64,000 nt of DNA from NCBI GenBank assembly GCA_964560495.1, contig CAZLMM010000029.1, forward strand, positions 4,065 through 68,064, read 5' to 3'. The position numbers and the translations under genes were made by a program. Of this stretch, positions 26,079-36,563 are shown in pieces; the stretch's first letter is position 1; each line of letters opens with the position of its first letter. The notes under the pieces are model-generated. The model did not search any database. It was not told where the DNA came from and saw nothing but the letters and a program-made list of their open reading frames with translations. Origin of the DNA: UBA5069 sp964560495 (lineage in GTDB: Bacteria; Chloroflexota; Anaerolineae; Caldilineales; Caldilineaceae).

Positions 26079-26758
26079 TACAGCAACTCCAGTTTATCGG
26101 CGTAGATGCGCACCAGGCTGAGCATCCCGGTCTCTGGATCAATCGAGGGACCCACTTCGAGCGTGCCATAGAGCCGCATGGGGCGTTCGGTCGGGCGAAT
26201 GGCGCCATCCGCCAGATAGACCAGAGCGATATCGTCGGGCCAGTCGGCGGCGGTGCTACAGAAGGGACAGTAGGCGAGCTGGATGCGCGTCAGCACAAAC
26301 CAGTCCAGTTCCGCCTTGAGCGGCGGCGCCATGTAGCCCTCGATCACGACCTGCTGGCCGTCGAGCGCCACCAGCTTGTCGGAGAGGATCAGGCCCGTGC
26401 GCACGTTGTAGCCGTCGTAGAATTCGTCGAAGGCGAGCCTGACCGGCCTCTCAGCGAACGAAATCGGCGTGCGCGGCGTCGGGCGCATGGCGGCGTCCGT
26501 TGCCTGCGCCACGGCCAGCGCGCTGCCGGCAGGCAGATTGAGATTCAACGGGGTCGGTGTGGCCGCGGGCGTCTGTTCCGACGGTGTGCTTGTCGCTGGC
26601 TGTGCAGGTGGCATGGTTGGCGTCTGTGCGGCATTGAAGGTGGCCGGCAAGGGCGTCACGGCGCTCAACTCGCTCAGACGCGTCGCGCTGCAGCCGACAA
26701 ACAGGAGCGCAGTTAGCATGAGGATCGGCAGCGGGCAAAGAGAGGATATGGTCTTCAT
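26078..26758 (-). CDS. Lipoprotein with DUF3299-like domain, part of a zinc-type ABC operon
   Basis: A 226-aa protein starting MKTISSLCPLPILMLTALLF with lipobox FVGC, then a Thr/Pro-rich linker (residues about 40-75). The C-terminal domain contains LDGQQVVIEGYMAPP, then LTRIQLAYCPFCSTA and MRLYGTLEVG...MLSLVRIYADKLELL. The GYM-P start, a mid strand with conserved cysteines, and the G-x-L-x-V...ADK ending follow the DUF3299 layout. DUF3299 proteins accompany the ATPase/FtsX permease pair in zinc-responsive operons of Pseudomonas and Vibrio (from memory). CPFC could bind metal or be redox-active. First gene of a four-gene operon; start set by the signal peptide. Confidence 0.75.
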   Translation of the reverse strand: MKTISSLCPLPILMLTALLFVGCSATRLSELSAVTPLPATFNAAQTPTMPPAQPATSTPSEQTPAATPTPLNLNLPAGSALAVAQATDAAMRPTPRTPISFAERPVRLAFDEFYDGYNVRTGLILSDKLVALDGQQVVIEGYMAPPLKAELDWFVLTRIQLAYCPFCSTAADWPDDIALVYLADGAIRPTERPMRLYGTLEVGPSIDPETGMLSLVRIYADKLELL

Positions 26759-26795
26759 GACATCTCGTATGAACTTGGGAACGCAACAAGCAGGT

Positions 26796-26823
26796 GTGGG
26801 GACGCGGCGCGCCGCGTCCCCAC
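26796..26823. terminator. 28-bp perfect GC-rich palindrome between two minus-strand genes
   Basis: GTGGGGACGCGGCG and its exact complement CGCCGCGTCCCCAC meet without a loop. It lies between the alkaline phosphatase stop (26856) and the lipoprotein start (26758) on the minus strand. No strong T-run follows, so termination is plausible but not certain; an operator is the alternative. Confidence 0.55.
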
Positions 26824-26855
26824 TGTTCCAAGGCTGGTGCAAGTTAGGAACAAAG

Positions 26856-28760
26856 CTAGCGCACGTAGCAGCGGCCGTTGAAGACCACGCCTGCGCACTC
26901 CGCATCATCGCCCTGATCGGCGGCCATGCCATCTTCCGCCAGCGGATCGAGACCCAAGGCGTAAGCCATGCCGAAGAAGGTCTCAGTGTTGTCCATGACC
27001 TGGCCGAAGAAATCAGCGCCAGGGCCGGCAGCGAAGACCGGCACATCCTGCAGCGTGTGGACGCCGGTGCTGGAATTCAGCGGCAGGTTGCCGGTGAGCA
27101 GAATACCATTCGGGTCATCGTCCGGGTTGTCCACGTAGTTGCCGTCGGCATCGGCCACGGCCGGCACGCGCGGCGTCACGCTGACCTGGAAGTCCTCGGT
27201 GTAGTCCGGGTGATTGTTGACCAGGCCGGCAAAGACGATTGGCACGTCCCAGGTGTCCGGGTAGGTGTCGCCGTCGGCGTCCTCATAGCCAGGGAAGCCA
27301 GCGCGGTCGTAGATGCGGATCGCCGCGCGCTTGCCGGCGTCGTCTTCGGCAGCGTTGAAGATTTCAGTATTCACCGTGCCGTAGACTTCGTAGCCGTGGC
27401 CGTGGTCCGCGGTGGCGACGATCAGCGTCTCTGGCGCGTTGACAGCGGCCCACTCGATGGCGGCGGCAAGCGCATTGTCAAACTCGATCAGGTCCGAAAG
27501 CGCACGTTCCTGGTCCAGCGGGTGCAACTGCTTGTCCACACTGCCCGACTCGACCATCAGGTAGAAGCCATTCTCGTTTTGACCGAGCACGTCGAGCGCA
27601 CTCAAGGTCATGTCGACCAAACCTGGCTGATCCGGGAAATCCCCCAGGTTGTCGGTGTAGACGTTGCGGTCGAGCCAGACATTCATGTCACCCGACTGGA
27701 AAATGCCGAGCAGTTTCTCGGGCGTCCCCTCGCTCATGGCGCTGGCCAGTTCTTCGGCGGTGGTGACGACTGTGTAGCCTGCCGCTTCGTATTCATCGAA
27801 CATGTTGCGACCGTCGGTGCGGCGACCGCCGGCGACAGCTTCCGGCAGCATGTAGCGACCGTCGCCGCCCATGATCACTTCCGGCATGAGCCCCTCATCC
27901 AACGGCGCGGCAGCCAGGAAATCGCGGTCGCCGCGACGGCGTGTATGACCGAAGACCGCGGCCGGTGTGGCGTCGGTCCAGCCGGCCGTCGTGACGATGC
28001 CGACCGCCATACCGCGCGTGCGCTTGAGAATTTCGGCCAGCGTCTCCTGGCGCGGGTCGTCCAGCGTATCCGGCGAGGTGTCGGCGTAGACGCCCAGCGC
28101 ATTCACCGAGGACTTGTGACCGGTGTTGAGTGCGCTGGCAGTGTTGGCGCTGTCGGCCATGATCGAATCGACGCTCGAGGTCTGCAAGAGGCCGATGGCT
28201 TCCATCTGATCCATGGCAAAGTACCCGTTCGTCTTGCCCTGTGTGTTGCCGCGTGAGGCAACGCGAGCAGCAGTGATGGCTGGCACGCTCATGCCGTCGG
28301 CCACAAAGAGGATGACGTTCTTGGCGCCGGCGCCGGCCTGCGGCTGACGCGCATACCAGTCGACGCTCGTGGTTGCGCCGCCCGCCGTCACCTCGACGAT
28401 GTAGAGACCGGCTTCGGGCAGCGTCACCTGGCGCCAGATGACCGACTGCGCAGGGGTCGGGGCATTCTCGTCGCCGAAGGTCCAGCTTTCAGCTTCCGGT
28501 TCAGCGCCGAAGAATGCGGCGGCGTCTTCGCCGTTGATCGTTACGGCGAAGTCATCGGGCATCGCTTCTGCGTGAACCTCGACGCGGAAGTCGAAATAGG
28601 CGCCCGGCAACATGGTTGCGCGATCGATGGGCAGAATGAGCACGGGCGGCGCTTCGTCCTGGGCGGCGGCGGACAGCACGGGCAGCGCCGTCACCACGAG
28701 GATGAGCGCCAGCAACATGCGAGCAATAACACCCATTCCTTTGTACACTTTGCTTTTCAC
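26856..28760 (-). CDS. Secreted alkaline phosphatase (PhoA family)
   Basis: A 634-aa exported phosphomonoesterase. The GTG at 28760 is preferred: GAAGGGA is 8 nt upstream and it gives a signal peptide with a basic n-region (MKSKVYKGMGVIARMLLALI...SAAAQ). Residues about 35-130 are a beta-rich N-terminal domain; the catalytic domain starts at KNVILFVADGMSVPAI (metal Asp) and contains MADSANTASALNTGHKS with the nucleophilic Ser, SGSVDKQLHPLDQERALSDL, and ATADHGHGYE with metal-binding His. Metal site and topology fit the PhoA superfamily. It is divergent from the phytase-like gene, with Pho-box-like repeats between them. Confidence 0.9.
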   Translation of the reverse strand: MKSKVYKGMGVIARMLLALILVVTALPVLSAAAQDEAPPVLILPIDRATMLPGAYFDFRVEVHAEAMPDDFAVTINGEDAAAFFGAEPEAESWTFGDENAPTPAQSVIWRQVTLPEAGLYIVEVTAGGATTSVDWYARQPQAGAGAKNVILFVADGMSVPAITAARVASRGNTQGKTNGYFAMDQMEAIGLLQTSSVDSIMADSANTASALNTGHKSSVNALGVYADTSPDTLDDPRQETLAEILKRTRGMAVGIVTTAGWTDATPAAVFGHTRRRGDRDFLAAAPLDEGLMPEVIMGGDGRYMLPEAVAGGRRTDGRNMFDEYEAAGYTVVTTAEELASAMSEGTPEKLLGIFQSGDMNVWLDRNVYTDNLGDFPDQPGLVDMTLSALDVLGQNENGFYLMVESGSVDKQLHPLDQERALSDLIEFDNALAAAIEWAAVNAPETLIVATADHGHGYEVYGTVNTEIFNAAEDDAGKRAAIRIYDRAGFPGYEDADGDTYPDTWDVPIVFAGLVNNHPDYTEDFQVSVTPRVPAVADADGNYVDNPDDDPNGILLTGNLPLNSSTGVHTLQDVPVFAAGPGADFFGQVMDNTETFFGMAYALGLDPLAEDGMAADQGDDAECAGVVFNGRCYVR

Positions 28761-28872
28761 CTTGTTTATCCCTTCTTGTTCACAATGACCATAGTGCTTG
28801 TTGTTCAGTGGCAGACCTGCCGCGGCAATTATGAAGGCCTTGTATGAACGTTCCGTGATCGGGCGTTTATCA

Positions 28873-28910
28873 CTTGCCTTGCAAATGGTTAGCAAACACA
28901 ACAAGGCAAG
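28873..28910. repeat. 9-bp inverted repeat in the divergent phosphatase/phytase promoter region
   Basis: CTTGCCTTG (28873-28881) is the exact complement of CAAGGCAAG (28902-28910), separated by 20 nt. It lies in the 298-bp divergent intergenic region, about 115 nt upstream of the phosphatase start. It could be an operator or a 5'-UTR hairpin. Confidence 0.5.
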
Positions 28911-28929
28911 AGATGCGCACTACCGATTA

Positions 28930-28982
28930 TTAACGCCACATTTACACGCCTGAAATCCTTCCTTAACACGCTCTGCTTACCC
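28930..28982 (+). promoter_or_regulatory. Candidate Pho box: TTAACA-like repeats on an 11-bp grid
   Basis: TTAACG at 28930, TTTACA at 28941 and TTAACA at 28963 fall on an 11-bp register (offsets 0, 11, 33), with a weaker CTTACC near 28976. PhoP of Bacillus-type bacteria binds TT(A/C/T)A(A/C)A repeats with about 5-bp spacers. The position, between an alkaline phosphatase and a phytase-like gene, fits phosphate-starvation control; one grid position is missing. Confidence 0.45.
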
Positions 28983-29058
28983 TTCTAGTGTGTGGTTCCT
29001 CAACGTTGTTCCAAAGCCGAAATCAACCTCTCCCACATGTAAAGGAGTCAAAACCCGT

Positions 29059-31854
29059 ATGAATGCATGGAAGTCCTTGTTGGCGGGTGCGCTTACCGCC
29101 GTCTTGCTGGCGCCGTCCCTAGCCATGCCAGTAGCACGCGCCCAAGACGCAGCGCCACCGATCACGATCAGCGTGCTGGGCACGTACAGCACCGGCCAGC
29201 TCGATGCCGCCGCGGCCGAGATCGTCGCCTACCACGCGGCGACGCAGCGCGCCTATGTCGTCAACGGCGGCGACAAGACGATCGATATCCTCGATGTGAG
29301 CGACCCGACCGCCCCGACCCTGGTCAGCCAGATCGACATGACGCAGTTCGGCGACGCCGCCACCAGCGTCGCGACGTTCGAAGATGTCGTCGCCGTGGCC
29401 GTGCCCGCCGCCGAGAAGACCGACCCCGGCGCGGTCGTCTTTCTCGACCCGGACGGTGCACTGCTCGGCCAGGTGACGGTCGGCGCGCTGCCGGACATGC
29501 TCACCTTTACACCCGACGGCCATTATGTGGTCACGGCGAATGAGGGCGAACCCAACGCCGATTACTCGGTCGACCCGGAAGGCTCGATTTCGATCATCGA
29601 CGTGAGCGGTGGCATCGAGGCGTTGAGCGAGGAGAGCGTCAGGACGGCCGGCTTCAGCCAGTTCAATGACGCCAAACTCGACCCACGCATCCGCGTCTAT
29701 GGCCCTGACGCCACCGTTGCGCAGGATCTGGAGCCGGAGTACGCTGCCATCTCAGCGGACAGCACGACGGCCTTTGTGACGCTGCAAGAGAACAACGCCC
29801 TCGCCGTGGTCGATTTGGCCAACGCCGAAGTCACGGCGCTGCTGCCGCTGGGTTTCAAGCACTTCGATGCGCCGGTCGCCACGCTGCACGCCTATGACAT
29901 CGCCGACCGGCCGGTGTTGGGCACGACCGCTGCCGGTCAGGAAATTCTGCTCGGCGGCTTCTCCGGCCTCTTCTACGAGGGCATGGACGACAGCGGTCGC
30001 ATGGTCTTCGTCACGCACACCGACCGCGGCCCGAACCCGGAACCGGTGGACGTGGACGGCGACGGCGTCAACGAGCGCCCCTTTGCCCTGCCCGACTTTC
30101 AGCCTGTGATCGTGCGGCTGGCCGTCGATCCGGCGACGGGTGCGGTCGAGATCGTAGAGCAGATCGGCCTGAAGCGCGCCGATGGGACGCCGCTCACCGG
30201 TCTGCCCAACCTGGCCGGCGACACAGGCATGGCCTATGCCGACGAGGAGCCGGTCGATCTCACCGGCGCCCCGCTCGAACTCGACCCGCTGGGCGCCGAC
30301 CTGGAAGGTATCGTACGCGCCGAGGATGGGACCTACTGGATGGTGGACGAGTATCGCCCCGCCATCTATCACTTCACGCCGGATGGCACGCTGGCCGCCC
30401 GCTATGTGCCGGAAGGCTCCAACAGCGAGGAGACCGGCGTGGCGGTTGGCGAAGAGGCGATCCCGGCCATCTATGCCCAGCGCCGCGCCAACCGTGGCTT
30501 CGAGGCGGCCGCCCTGCGTGACGGCATCCTCTACGCCTTCATCCAAAGCCCCATCGACAACCCGGACGGCGGCAAGGACAGCAGCTCCAGAGCCGCCACG
30601 CTGGTGCGCATCCTGGCCTTCGACACGACGGCAAAAGCCGCAGTGGGCGAGTACTTCTACCGGCTCGACGGCGCCGGTGTGGACAAGATCGGCGACGCGG
30701 TCGTAATGCCCGATGGCACGTTCCTGGTGCTGGAACGTGACGACGCCACCGGCGGCGCCGCGCGCAAGCTGGTCTACCACATCGACATCGACGCCGCCAC
30801 CAACTTCCTGGGCTATGAGCTGCCTCTCGGCGTCGAGCTGCAGAGCGACGCTGGTCTAGCTGCGCTGGGCATTACACCCGTTGCCAAGACCTTGTTGGTG
30901 GACCTGGGCGCCCTCGGCTATGACATGGTCGACAAGCCGGAAGGGCTGGCGCTGATCGACGAGAACACGCTGGCGGTGATCAACGACAACGACTTCGGCA
31001 CAGGCGGCGTCTTCGACCCGGCCACCGGGCTGATCGAGGAGAACCCGAATCCCACGCCGGTCGTACTGGGCATCGTTCATCTGGCATCGAACGGGCTGGA
31101 CGCCAGCGACGAGGACGGCTCTATCAATATCGCCAACTGGCCGGTGCAGGGCATGTACATGCCAGACACCATCGCCGCGTATGAAGTGGACGGCGCGACC
31201 TACCTGGTCACGGCCAACGAAGGCGACGCCCGTGATTATGATGGTTACAGCGAGGAGAAGCGCCTGGCTAGCCTGGTGCTCGACGCCACGGCCTTCCCGA
31301 ATGCCGCCGAGTTGCAGCGCGCGGAGAACCTGGGCCGCCTGCGCGTGAGCACAGCCAGCACCGACACGGACGGCGACGGTCTGGTGGATCGCATCGCTGC
31401 TTACGGTGGGCGTTCGTTCTCGATCTGGGATACGGCAGGCAACCTGGTCTTCGACAGCGGCGACGCCATCGAACGGATCACCGCCGAGCTGCTGCCCGAT
31501 GGCTTCAACAGCAGCGGCGAGAACGAGAGCTTCGACAGCCGCAGCGATGACAAAGGCCCAGAACCGGAAGCGTTGGCGCTGGGCGAGATCGACGGGCGCA
31601 CCTATGCCTTTGTCGGGCTGGAGCGCATCGGCGGCGTCATGGTCTGGGAGATCACCGACCCGCGCGCGCCGGTCTTCGTGCAGTACGCCAACAATCGAGA
31701 CTTCACCGTGGCGACCGAGGAAGCCGGCGACCTGGCGCCCGAAGGCATCGTCTTCGTGCCGGCGGAGGATAGCCCCACCGGCGCCCCGCTGCTTATCGTC
31801 GCCAACGAGTTTAGCGGCACGACCACGGTGTGGGGCATCACTCCAGGCGAGTAG
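29059..31854 (+). CDS. Secreted choice-of-anchor-I/phytase-like beta-propeller protein
   Basis: A 931-aa exported protein; ATG 29059 is preceded by AAAGGAG and opens a signal peptide (MNAWKSLLAGALTAVLLAPS...ARAQ). The N-terminal third has choice-of-anchor-I propeller repeats (YVVNGGDKTIDILDVSDPTA, MLTFTPDGHYVVTANEGEP). Residues about 290-640 form an esterase-like-activity-of-phytase domain: VFVTHTDRGPNPE, LEGIVRAEDGTYWMVDEYRP, NRGFEAAALRDG, DAVVMPDGTFLVLERDD. Anchor-I repeats resume (LVTANEGDARDY, YAFVGLERIGGVMVWEI). Such proteins are thought to release phosphate from organic phosphates; paired divergently with an alkaline phosphatase. No C-terminal anchor is visible. Confidence 0.85.
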   Translation: MNAWKSLLAGALTAVLLAPSLAMPVARAQDAAPPITISVLGTYSTGQLDAAAAEIVAYHAATQRAYVVNGGDKTIDILDVSDPTAPTLVSQIDMTQFGDAATSVATFEDVVAVAVPAAEKTDPGAVVFLDPDGALLGQVTVGALPDMLTFTPDGHYVVTANEGEPNADYSVDPEGSISIIDVSGGIEALSEESVRTAGFSQFNDAKLDPRIRVYGPDATVAQDLEPEYAAISADSTTAFVTLQENNALAVVDLANAEVTALLPLGFKHFDAPVATLHAYDIADRPVLGTTAAGQEILLGGFSGLFYEGMDDSGRMVFVTHTDRGPNPEPVDVDGDGVNERPFALPDFQPVIVRLAVDPATGAVEIVEQIGLKRADGTPLTGLPNLAGDTGMAYADEEPVDLTGAPLELDPLGADLEGIVRAEDGTYWMVDEYRPAIYHFTPDGTLAARYVPEGSNSEETGVAVGEEAIPAIYAQRRANRGFEAAALRDGILYAFIQSPIDNPDGGKDSSSRAATLVRILAFDTTAKAAVGEYFYRLDGAGVDKIGDAVVMPDGTFLVLERDDATGGAARKLVYHIDIDAATNFLGYELPLGVELQSDAGLAALGITPVAKTLLVDLGALGYDMVDKPEGLALIDENTLAVINDNDFGTGGVFDPATGLIEENPNPTPVVLGIVHLASNGLDASDEDGSINIANWPVQGMYMPDTIAAYEVDGATYLVTANEGDARDYDGYSEEKRLASLVLDATAFPNAAELQRAENLGRLRVSTASTDTDGDGLVDRIAAYGGRSFSIWDTAGNLVFDSGDAIERITAELLPDGFNSSGENESFDSRSDDKGPEPEALALGEIDGRTYAFVGLERIGGVMVWEITDPRAPVFVQYANNRDFTVATEEAGDLAPEGIVFVPAEDSPTGAPLLIVANEFSGTTTVWGITPGE

Positions 31855-31889
31855 CGCACGCAGCAGCTGACGGAAACCAATGAAGATGA

Positions 31890-31935
31890 CACAACACGAG
31901 TCAGCCTGGATTCCTGGGGGCTGACTCGTGTTGTG
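31890..31935. terminator. 17-bp perfect hairpin downstream of the phytase-like gene
   Basis: CACAACACGAGTCAGCC (31890-31906) is perfectly complementary to 31919-31935 across a 12-nt loop, 36 nt after the stop of the phytase-like gene. There is no long T-run, so it may act as a stability hairpin or a weak terminator separating this gene from the pyruvate kinase-like gene. Confidence 0.65.
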
Positions 31936-32096
31936 CATGGCACGCTTGGAACGAATCCACAACATGATTGGACGACAATCTGGGGGTATACTATTGGCAT
32001 TCACCTTGCGCGAGTAGGGGCCAGTGCATGCCCATTCCGGGTCGAGGTTGTGGCGACTCGGTGCACTGCGTGCATCGCGGTTGGATAGACAGCACC

Positions 32097-33947
32097 ATGA
32101 ACGGAACAAAACCGCAGGCGCAGAGCCAAAAGCTCATTCCTTCGGTCGAGAAGCTACGCAACGAGGCGCTGGCGCTGGCAGATCAACATGCGGACCGGCT
32201 GAACCGCATGGGACATCTGGAAGGCGACAGCGCGCGCAATCTGCTGCACTATCTGGCGGTGCGCCAGAATGATCTCCGCCGGCTGCAGGCAGACCTGAGC
32301 GCACTCGGCCTCAGTTCTCTGGGCCGGATGGAAGCGCATACCCTGGCGACGCTCAATGCCGTGATTGTCGCTCTCCACGGATTGGCCGGCTGCACCTTGC
32401 CGGATCAGCTTCTGGAGCCGCCTGTGGATTTCGTCACCGGCCCGCTGATCCTGCGCGAGCGGACGTACTCGCTGCTGGGCATGCCATCCGGCAAGCGCTC
32501 GGTGCGTATCATGGTCACCATGCCCAGTGAAGCCGCGCTCAGCTATCCGCTGGTGCGGGATCTCCTGGACGCAGGCATGGACGCCATGCGCATCAATTGC
32601 GCGCACGACGAACCGGACGCCTGGCTGGCCATGATCCAGAATCTACGCCGCGCTGAACGCAAGCTGGGTCGGCCCTGCAAGGTCTATGCGGACCTGGCCG
32701 GACCCAAGCTGCGCACCGGTCCCATCGATCCCGTGGGCCGTATCCTCCGAGTGCGCCCCGCGCGCAGCCTGCGCGGCGACGTCGTGGCGCCAGCCCAGGT
32801 GCGCTTCGTGGCGAATGAAGGGCAGATCGCCTCCGTCGGGACCGCACCGCCCCAGGCGCCCCTCGCCTCCCATCTGCTGGCTAAGGCGCAGGTAGGCGAT
32901 TCCCTGGCCTTCGTCGATGCACGCGGACGACGCCGGTCGATGACCGTCGCGGAGAATGATGCGGGCGGATGTCTTGCCGAGTCGGATCGCACCAGCTATC
33001 TGGAGAGTGGCGCCGTGGTGCATCTGATGCGCGGCCATGACGAGATTGCCGCCGGTGAGCTTGGGCTGTTCCCGGAAGTGACACCGGCCATCCCGCTGCG
33101 CCAGGGTGATTTGCTGCACCTGACGCCAGATACGATCCCCGGTTGTGCTGCCATCCTCGACGACCAAGGGCAGACCGTTGAACCCGCGCATATCGGCTGC
33201 ACCCTGTCCGAGGTCTTCCAGGCCGTGCGGCCGGACGACAAGATTTGGTTCGACGACGGCAAGATCGGCGGCGAGATCGTGGAGGTTGCCCGCGACCATA
33301 TCGTGGTGATGATCACGCAGACAAGCCTTGGCGGCGGGCGCCTGCGCGCCGAGAAGGGAATCAATCTGCCGGATACAGATCTCCCCATCCCGGCGCTGAC
33401 CGACAAGGATCTGGCCGACCTGGCCTTCCTGACGCCGCATGTGGACCTGATCGGGCTGTCCTTCGTCCGTTCCGTGGACGACTTGCGCCTGCTGCACACG
33501 GAACTGGAACGGCTGGACGCGGCCAGTCTCGGCGTCGTGCTCAAGATCGAGAATCGGCGTGCGTTCGAGAACCTGCCCTGGCTCCTGTTAGCCAGCCTGG
33601 AGCGCCCGCCCGTGGGCGTCATGGTGGCGCGCGGCGATCTGGCGGTCGAGGTCGGCTTCGAGCGCCTGGCGGAGGTCCAGGAGGAGATCCTCTGGCTGTG
33701 CGAGGCTGCCCACATCCCTGTGATCTGGGCCACACAGGTGCTGGAAAGCATGGCCAAGACGGGCCGCCCGTCGCGCGCCGAGGTGTCTGACGCGGTGATG
33801 AGCGGGCGCGCCGAATGCGTCATGCTCAACAAGGGCGCATTCATCACGGAGGCGACGCGGTTTCTCGCTGGCGTGTTGGAGCGGATGGAGGCGCACCAGT
33901 CCAAGCGGCGCGCCCTGCTGCGCCGTCTGGCAGTGTCCCAGATGTGA
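32097..33947 (+). CDS. Pyruvate kinase-like protein with N-terminal extension and no C-domain
   Basis: A 616-aa protein. Residues 1-125 are a helical extension of no recognised family; the (beta/alpha)8 A domain begins at RSVRIMVTMPSEAAL (about 140). It keeps DAMRINCAHDEPDAW, YADLAGPKLRTG, the Mg/PEP region VVLKIENRRAFENL, VMVARGDLAVEV (MVARGDL), IWATQVLESM and SRAEVSDAVMSG...VMLNKG. A long B-domain-like insertion spans about 200-400. The chain ends soon after the barrel, so the allosteric C-terminal domain of ordinary pyruvate kinase is absent. ADP phosphorylation by PEP is likely but not assured. The start is MNGTKPQAQ; the longer frame upstream looks non-coding. Confidence 0.82.
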   Translation: MNGTKPQAQSQKLIPSVEKLRNEALALADQHADRLNRMGHLEGDSARNLLHYLAVRQNDLRRLQADLSALGLSSLGRMEAHTLATLNAVIVALHGLAGCTLPDQLLEPPVDFVTGPLILRERTYSLLGMPSGKRSVRIMVTMPSEAALSYPLVRDLLDAGMDAMRINCAHDEPDAWLAMIQNLRRAERKLGRPCKVYADLAGPKLRTGPIDPVGRILRVRPARSLRGDVVAPAQVRFVANEGQIASVGTAPPQAPLASHLLAKAQVGDSLAFVDARGRRRSMTVAENDAGGCLAESDRTSYLESGAVVHLMRGHDEIAAGELGLFPEVTPAIPLRQGDLLHLTPDTIPGCAAILDDQGQTVEPAHIGCTLSEVFQAVRPDDKIWFDDGKIGGEIVEVARDHIVVMITQTSLGGGRLRAEKGINLPDTDLPIPALTDKDLADLAFLTPHVDLIGLSFVRSVDDLRLLHTELERLDAASLGVVLKIENRRAFENLPWLLLASLERPPVGVMVARGDLAVEVGFERLAEVQEEILWLCEAAHIPVIWATQVLESMAKTGRPSRAEVSDAVMSGRAECVMLNKGAFITEATRFLAGVLERMEAHQSKRRALLRRLAVSQM

Positions 33948-33958
33948 GGTCGGCGGCG

Positions 33959-35096
<1,138 letters not shown>

Positions 35097-35122
<26 letters not shown>

Positions 35123-35762
35123 AAGCTCTGTGTACTGGATCGCTGTACTGGCCGCACTCGTGACAGGAGTTGGCCTGTTGATGCTGCCTGCCCGCTGGGC
35201 TTTGCGTGGTCGTCGCGCAACTACCCTCCAGGCGATCGAGACGCTCGACGACGCCGTTCTCGCATGCCAACACACCGGTCTGGTCGATTGGGCGTTGGTG
35301 ACCTTTGCGCAGCAGTTGGTCTATCGCAAGTTTGTCCACTATTCCTGTCGCAACTTGTGGGACACGCCCGCACAGGCATTCCGCTATGGCATGGGCTATT
35401 GCACGCAGTACAACCTGGCGTTGAAGCAGATTCTGGATCAGTTGGGCGTCGCGACGCAGGCCGTAACGTCTTTCAAGGTGCGCGTGCGTGACAACGCAGA
35501 TTGGTCCATGGGGCACACCTGGCTGCGCGTCGCGGTGCAGGGAGAGGTGCGCGACGTCTGCGCTGGTCACGCCGACAACCTGCCAGGCAAAGTTGACTTC
35601 AGCCCAATCGCGCCGGTCTGGCCGGTCAGCGCGCCTGTGCTTTTTCTGCTCCACCTGGGGATGATTCCCTTCTGCGGCTACTTGGAATGGCGGGCTTTGC
35701 TTACGCGACAACCGCTGCCCGACTGGATGTTTCAAACAAGGGAATCTCCTGCCGTGGAATGA
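35097..35762 (+). CDS. Membrane-anchored transglutaminase-like protein
   Basis: A 221-aa protein with one N-terminal transmembrane segment (SVYWIAVLAALVTGVGLLML). The rest has the transglutaminase-like triad context: Cys in RYGMGYCTQYNLALKQIL, His in WSMGHTWLRVAV, and a downstream acidic residue in GEVRDVCAGHAD. A hydrophobic stretch near the C-terminus (VSAPVLFLLHLGMIPFCGYL) may be a second membrane segment. The start at 35097 overlaps the aminotransferase gene by 26 nt, suggesting co-expression. Activity (protease, amidase or transamidase) is unknown. Confidence 0.7.
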
Positions 35763-35835
35763 TGCTGATGTTCCGGCGCAGTCCTGGGATGTGCGTGCAT
35801 CAAGAATGAAGCAATGAAGCCAAAGGAGATACAGG

Positions 35836-36465
35836 GTGACAACTCAATCGCTCGAAGCAGAGCTTGCAGCGCGTGACCGTCTCTACAAAGCGTCAGCGAA
35901 AAAGGTGGAGATCGTCGATGCGCCGGCGATGGATTTCCTGATGATCGACGGCGTCGGCGACCCCAACGGCAGCCAATCCTACATGGATGCAATCGAAGCG
36001 CTCTATTCCCTGTCGTATACGCTCAAGTTCGCCCTCAAGCAGGCGGAAGGGGTGAACTATCGCGTGGCGCCACTGGAAGGGTTGTGGTGGAGTGAGACAA
36101 TGGATGTATTCCTTGCCGGCGCGCGTGAGAAGTGGCAATGGACGATGATGATTGCGCAACCGTCGGTCGTCACACCGGAATGGGTGGAGCGCGCCACCAA
36201 AGAAGTGCGGCGCAAGAAGAATCCGCCAGCCATTTCGCTTGTCCGCTTCGCATCCTTACACGAAGGGCTGGCCGCGCAGATCATGCACATCGGCCCATAC
36301 GCCACAGAAGCGCCGACGATCCAGCAGTTGCACGACTTCATTCACGCCCAGGGCGGCGTCTTCGATGGCCGCGTGCAGAAGCACCATGAGATCTATCTCG
36401 GAGACCCGCGCCGGGCCGCGCCGGAGAAGCTCAAGACGGTAATTCGGCAGCCGTTCGTGAAGTAG
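35836..36465 (+). CDS. GyrI-like small-molecule-binding domain protein
   Basis: A 209-aa protein with the SOUL/GyrI-like (Rob C-terminal/BmrR-type) fold: VEIVDAPAMDFLMIDGVGDP at the N-terminus, SYTLKFALKQ, VAPLEGLWW, and later LHEGLAAQIMHIGPYATEAP and QKHHEIYLGDPRRAAPEKLKT at the C-terminus, all hallmarks of the stand-alone GyrI-like family. The start is a GTG at 35836 behind AAGGAGATACAGG. These proteins bind or hydrolyse hydrophobic small molecules. There is no DNA-binding domain. Confidence 0.9.
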   Translation: MTTQSLEAELAARDRLYKASAKKVEIVDAPAMDFLMIDGVGDPNGSQSYMDAIEALYSLSYTLKFALKQAEGVNYRVAPLEGLWWSETMDVFLAGAREKWQWTMMIAQPSVVTPEWVERATKEVRRKKNPPAISLVRFASLHEGLAAQIMHIGPYATEAPTIQQLHDFIHAQGGVFDGRVQKHHEIYLGDPRRAAPEKLKTVIRQPFVK

Positions 36466-36563
36466 GCGTCCCATCCATCTGCTGTTCCTGACCGCTTTGA
36501 CTGTATCTTGTTGTGGAGGTCGTGGCTGAAGCCCGTTCGGTTCGGGAGATGCAGGAGGAGACA

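Noticed and set aside
26469..28256. Long plus-strand frame (595 codons) opposite the alkaline phosphatase
   Set aside because: It is antisense to the phosphatase and lipoprotein genes, is rich in V/G/R/H as expected of a high-GC shadow frame, and shows no motif.
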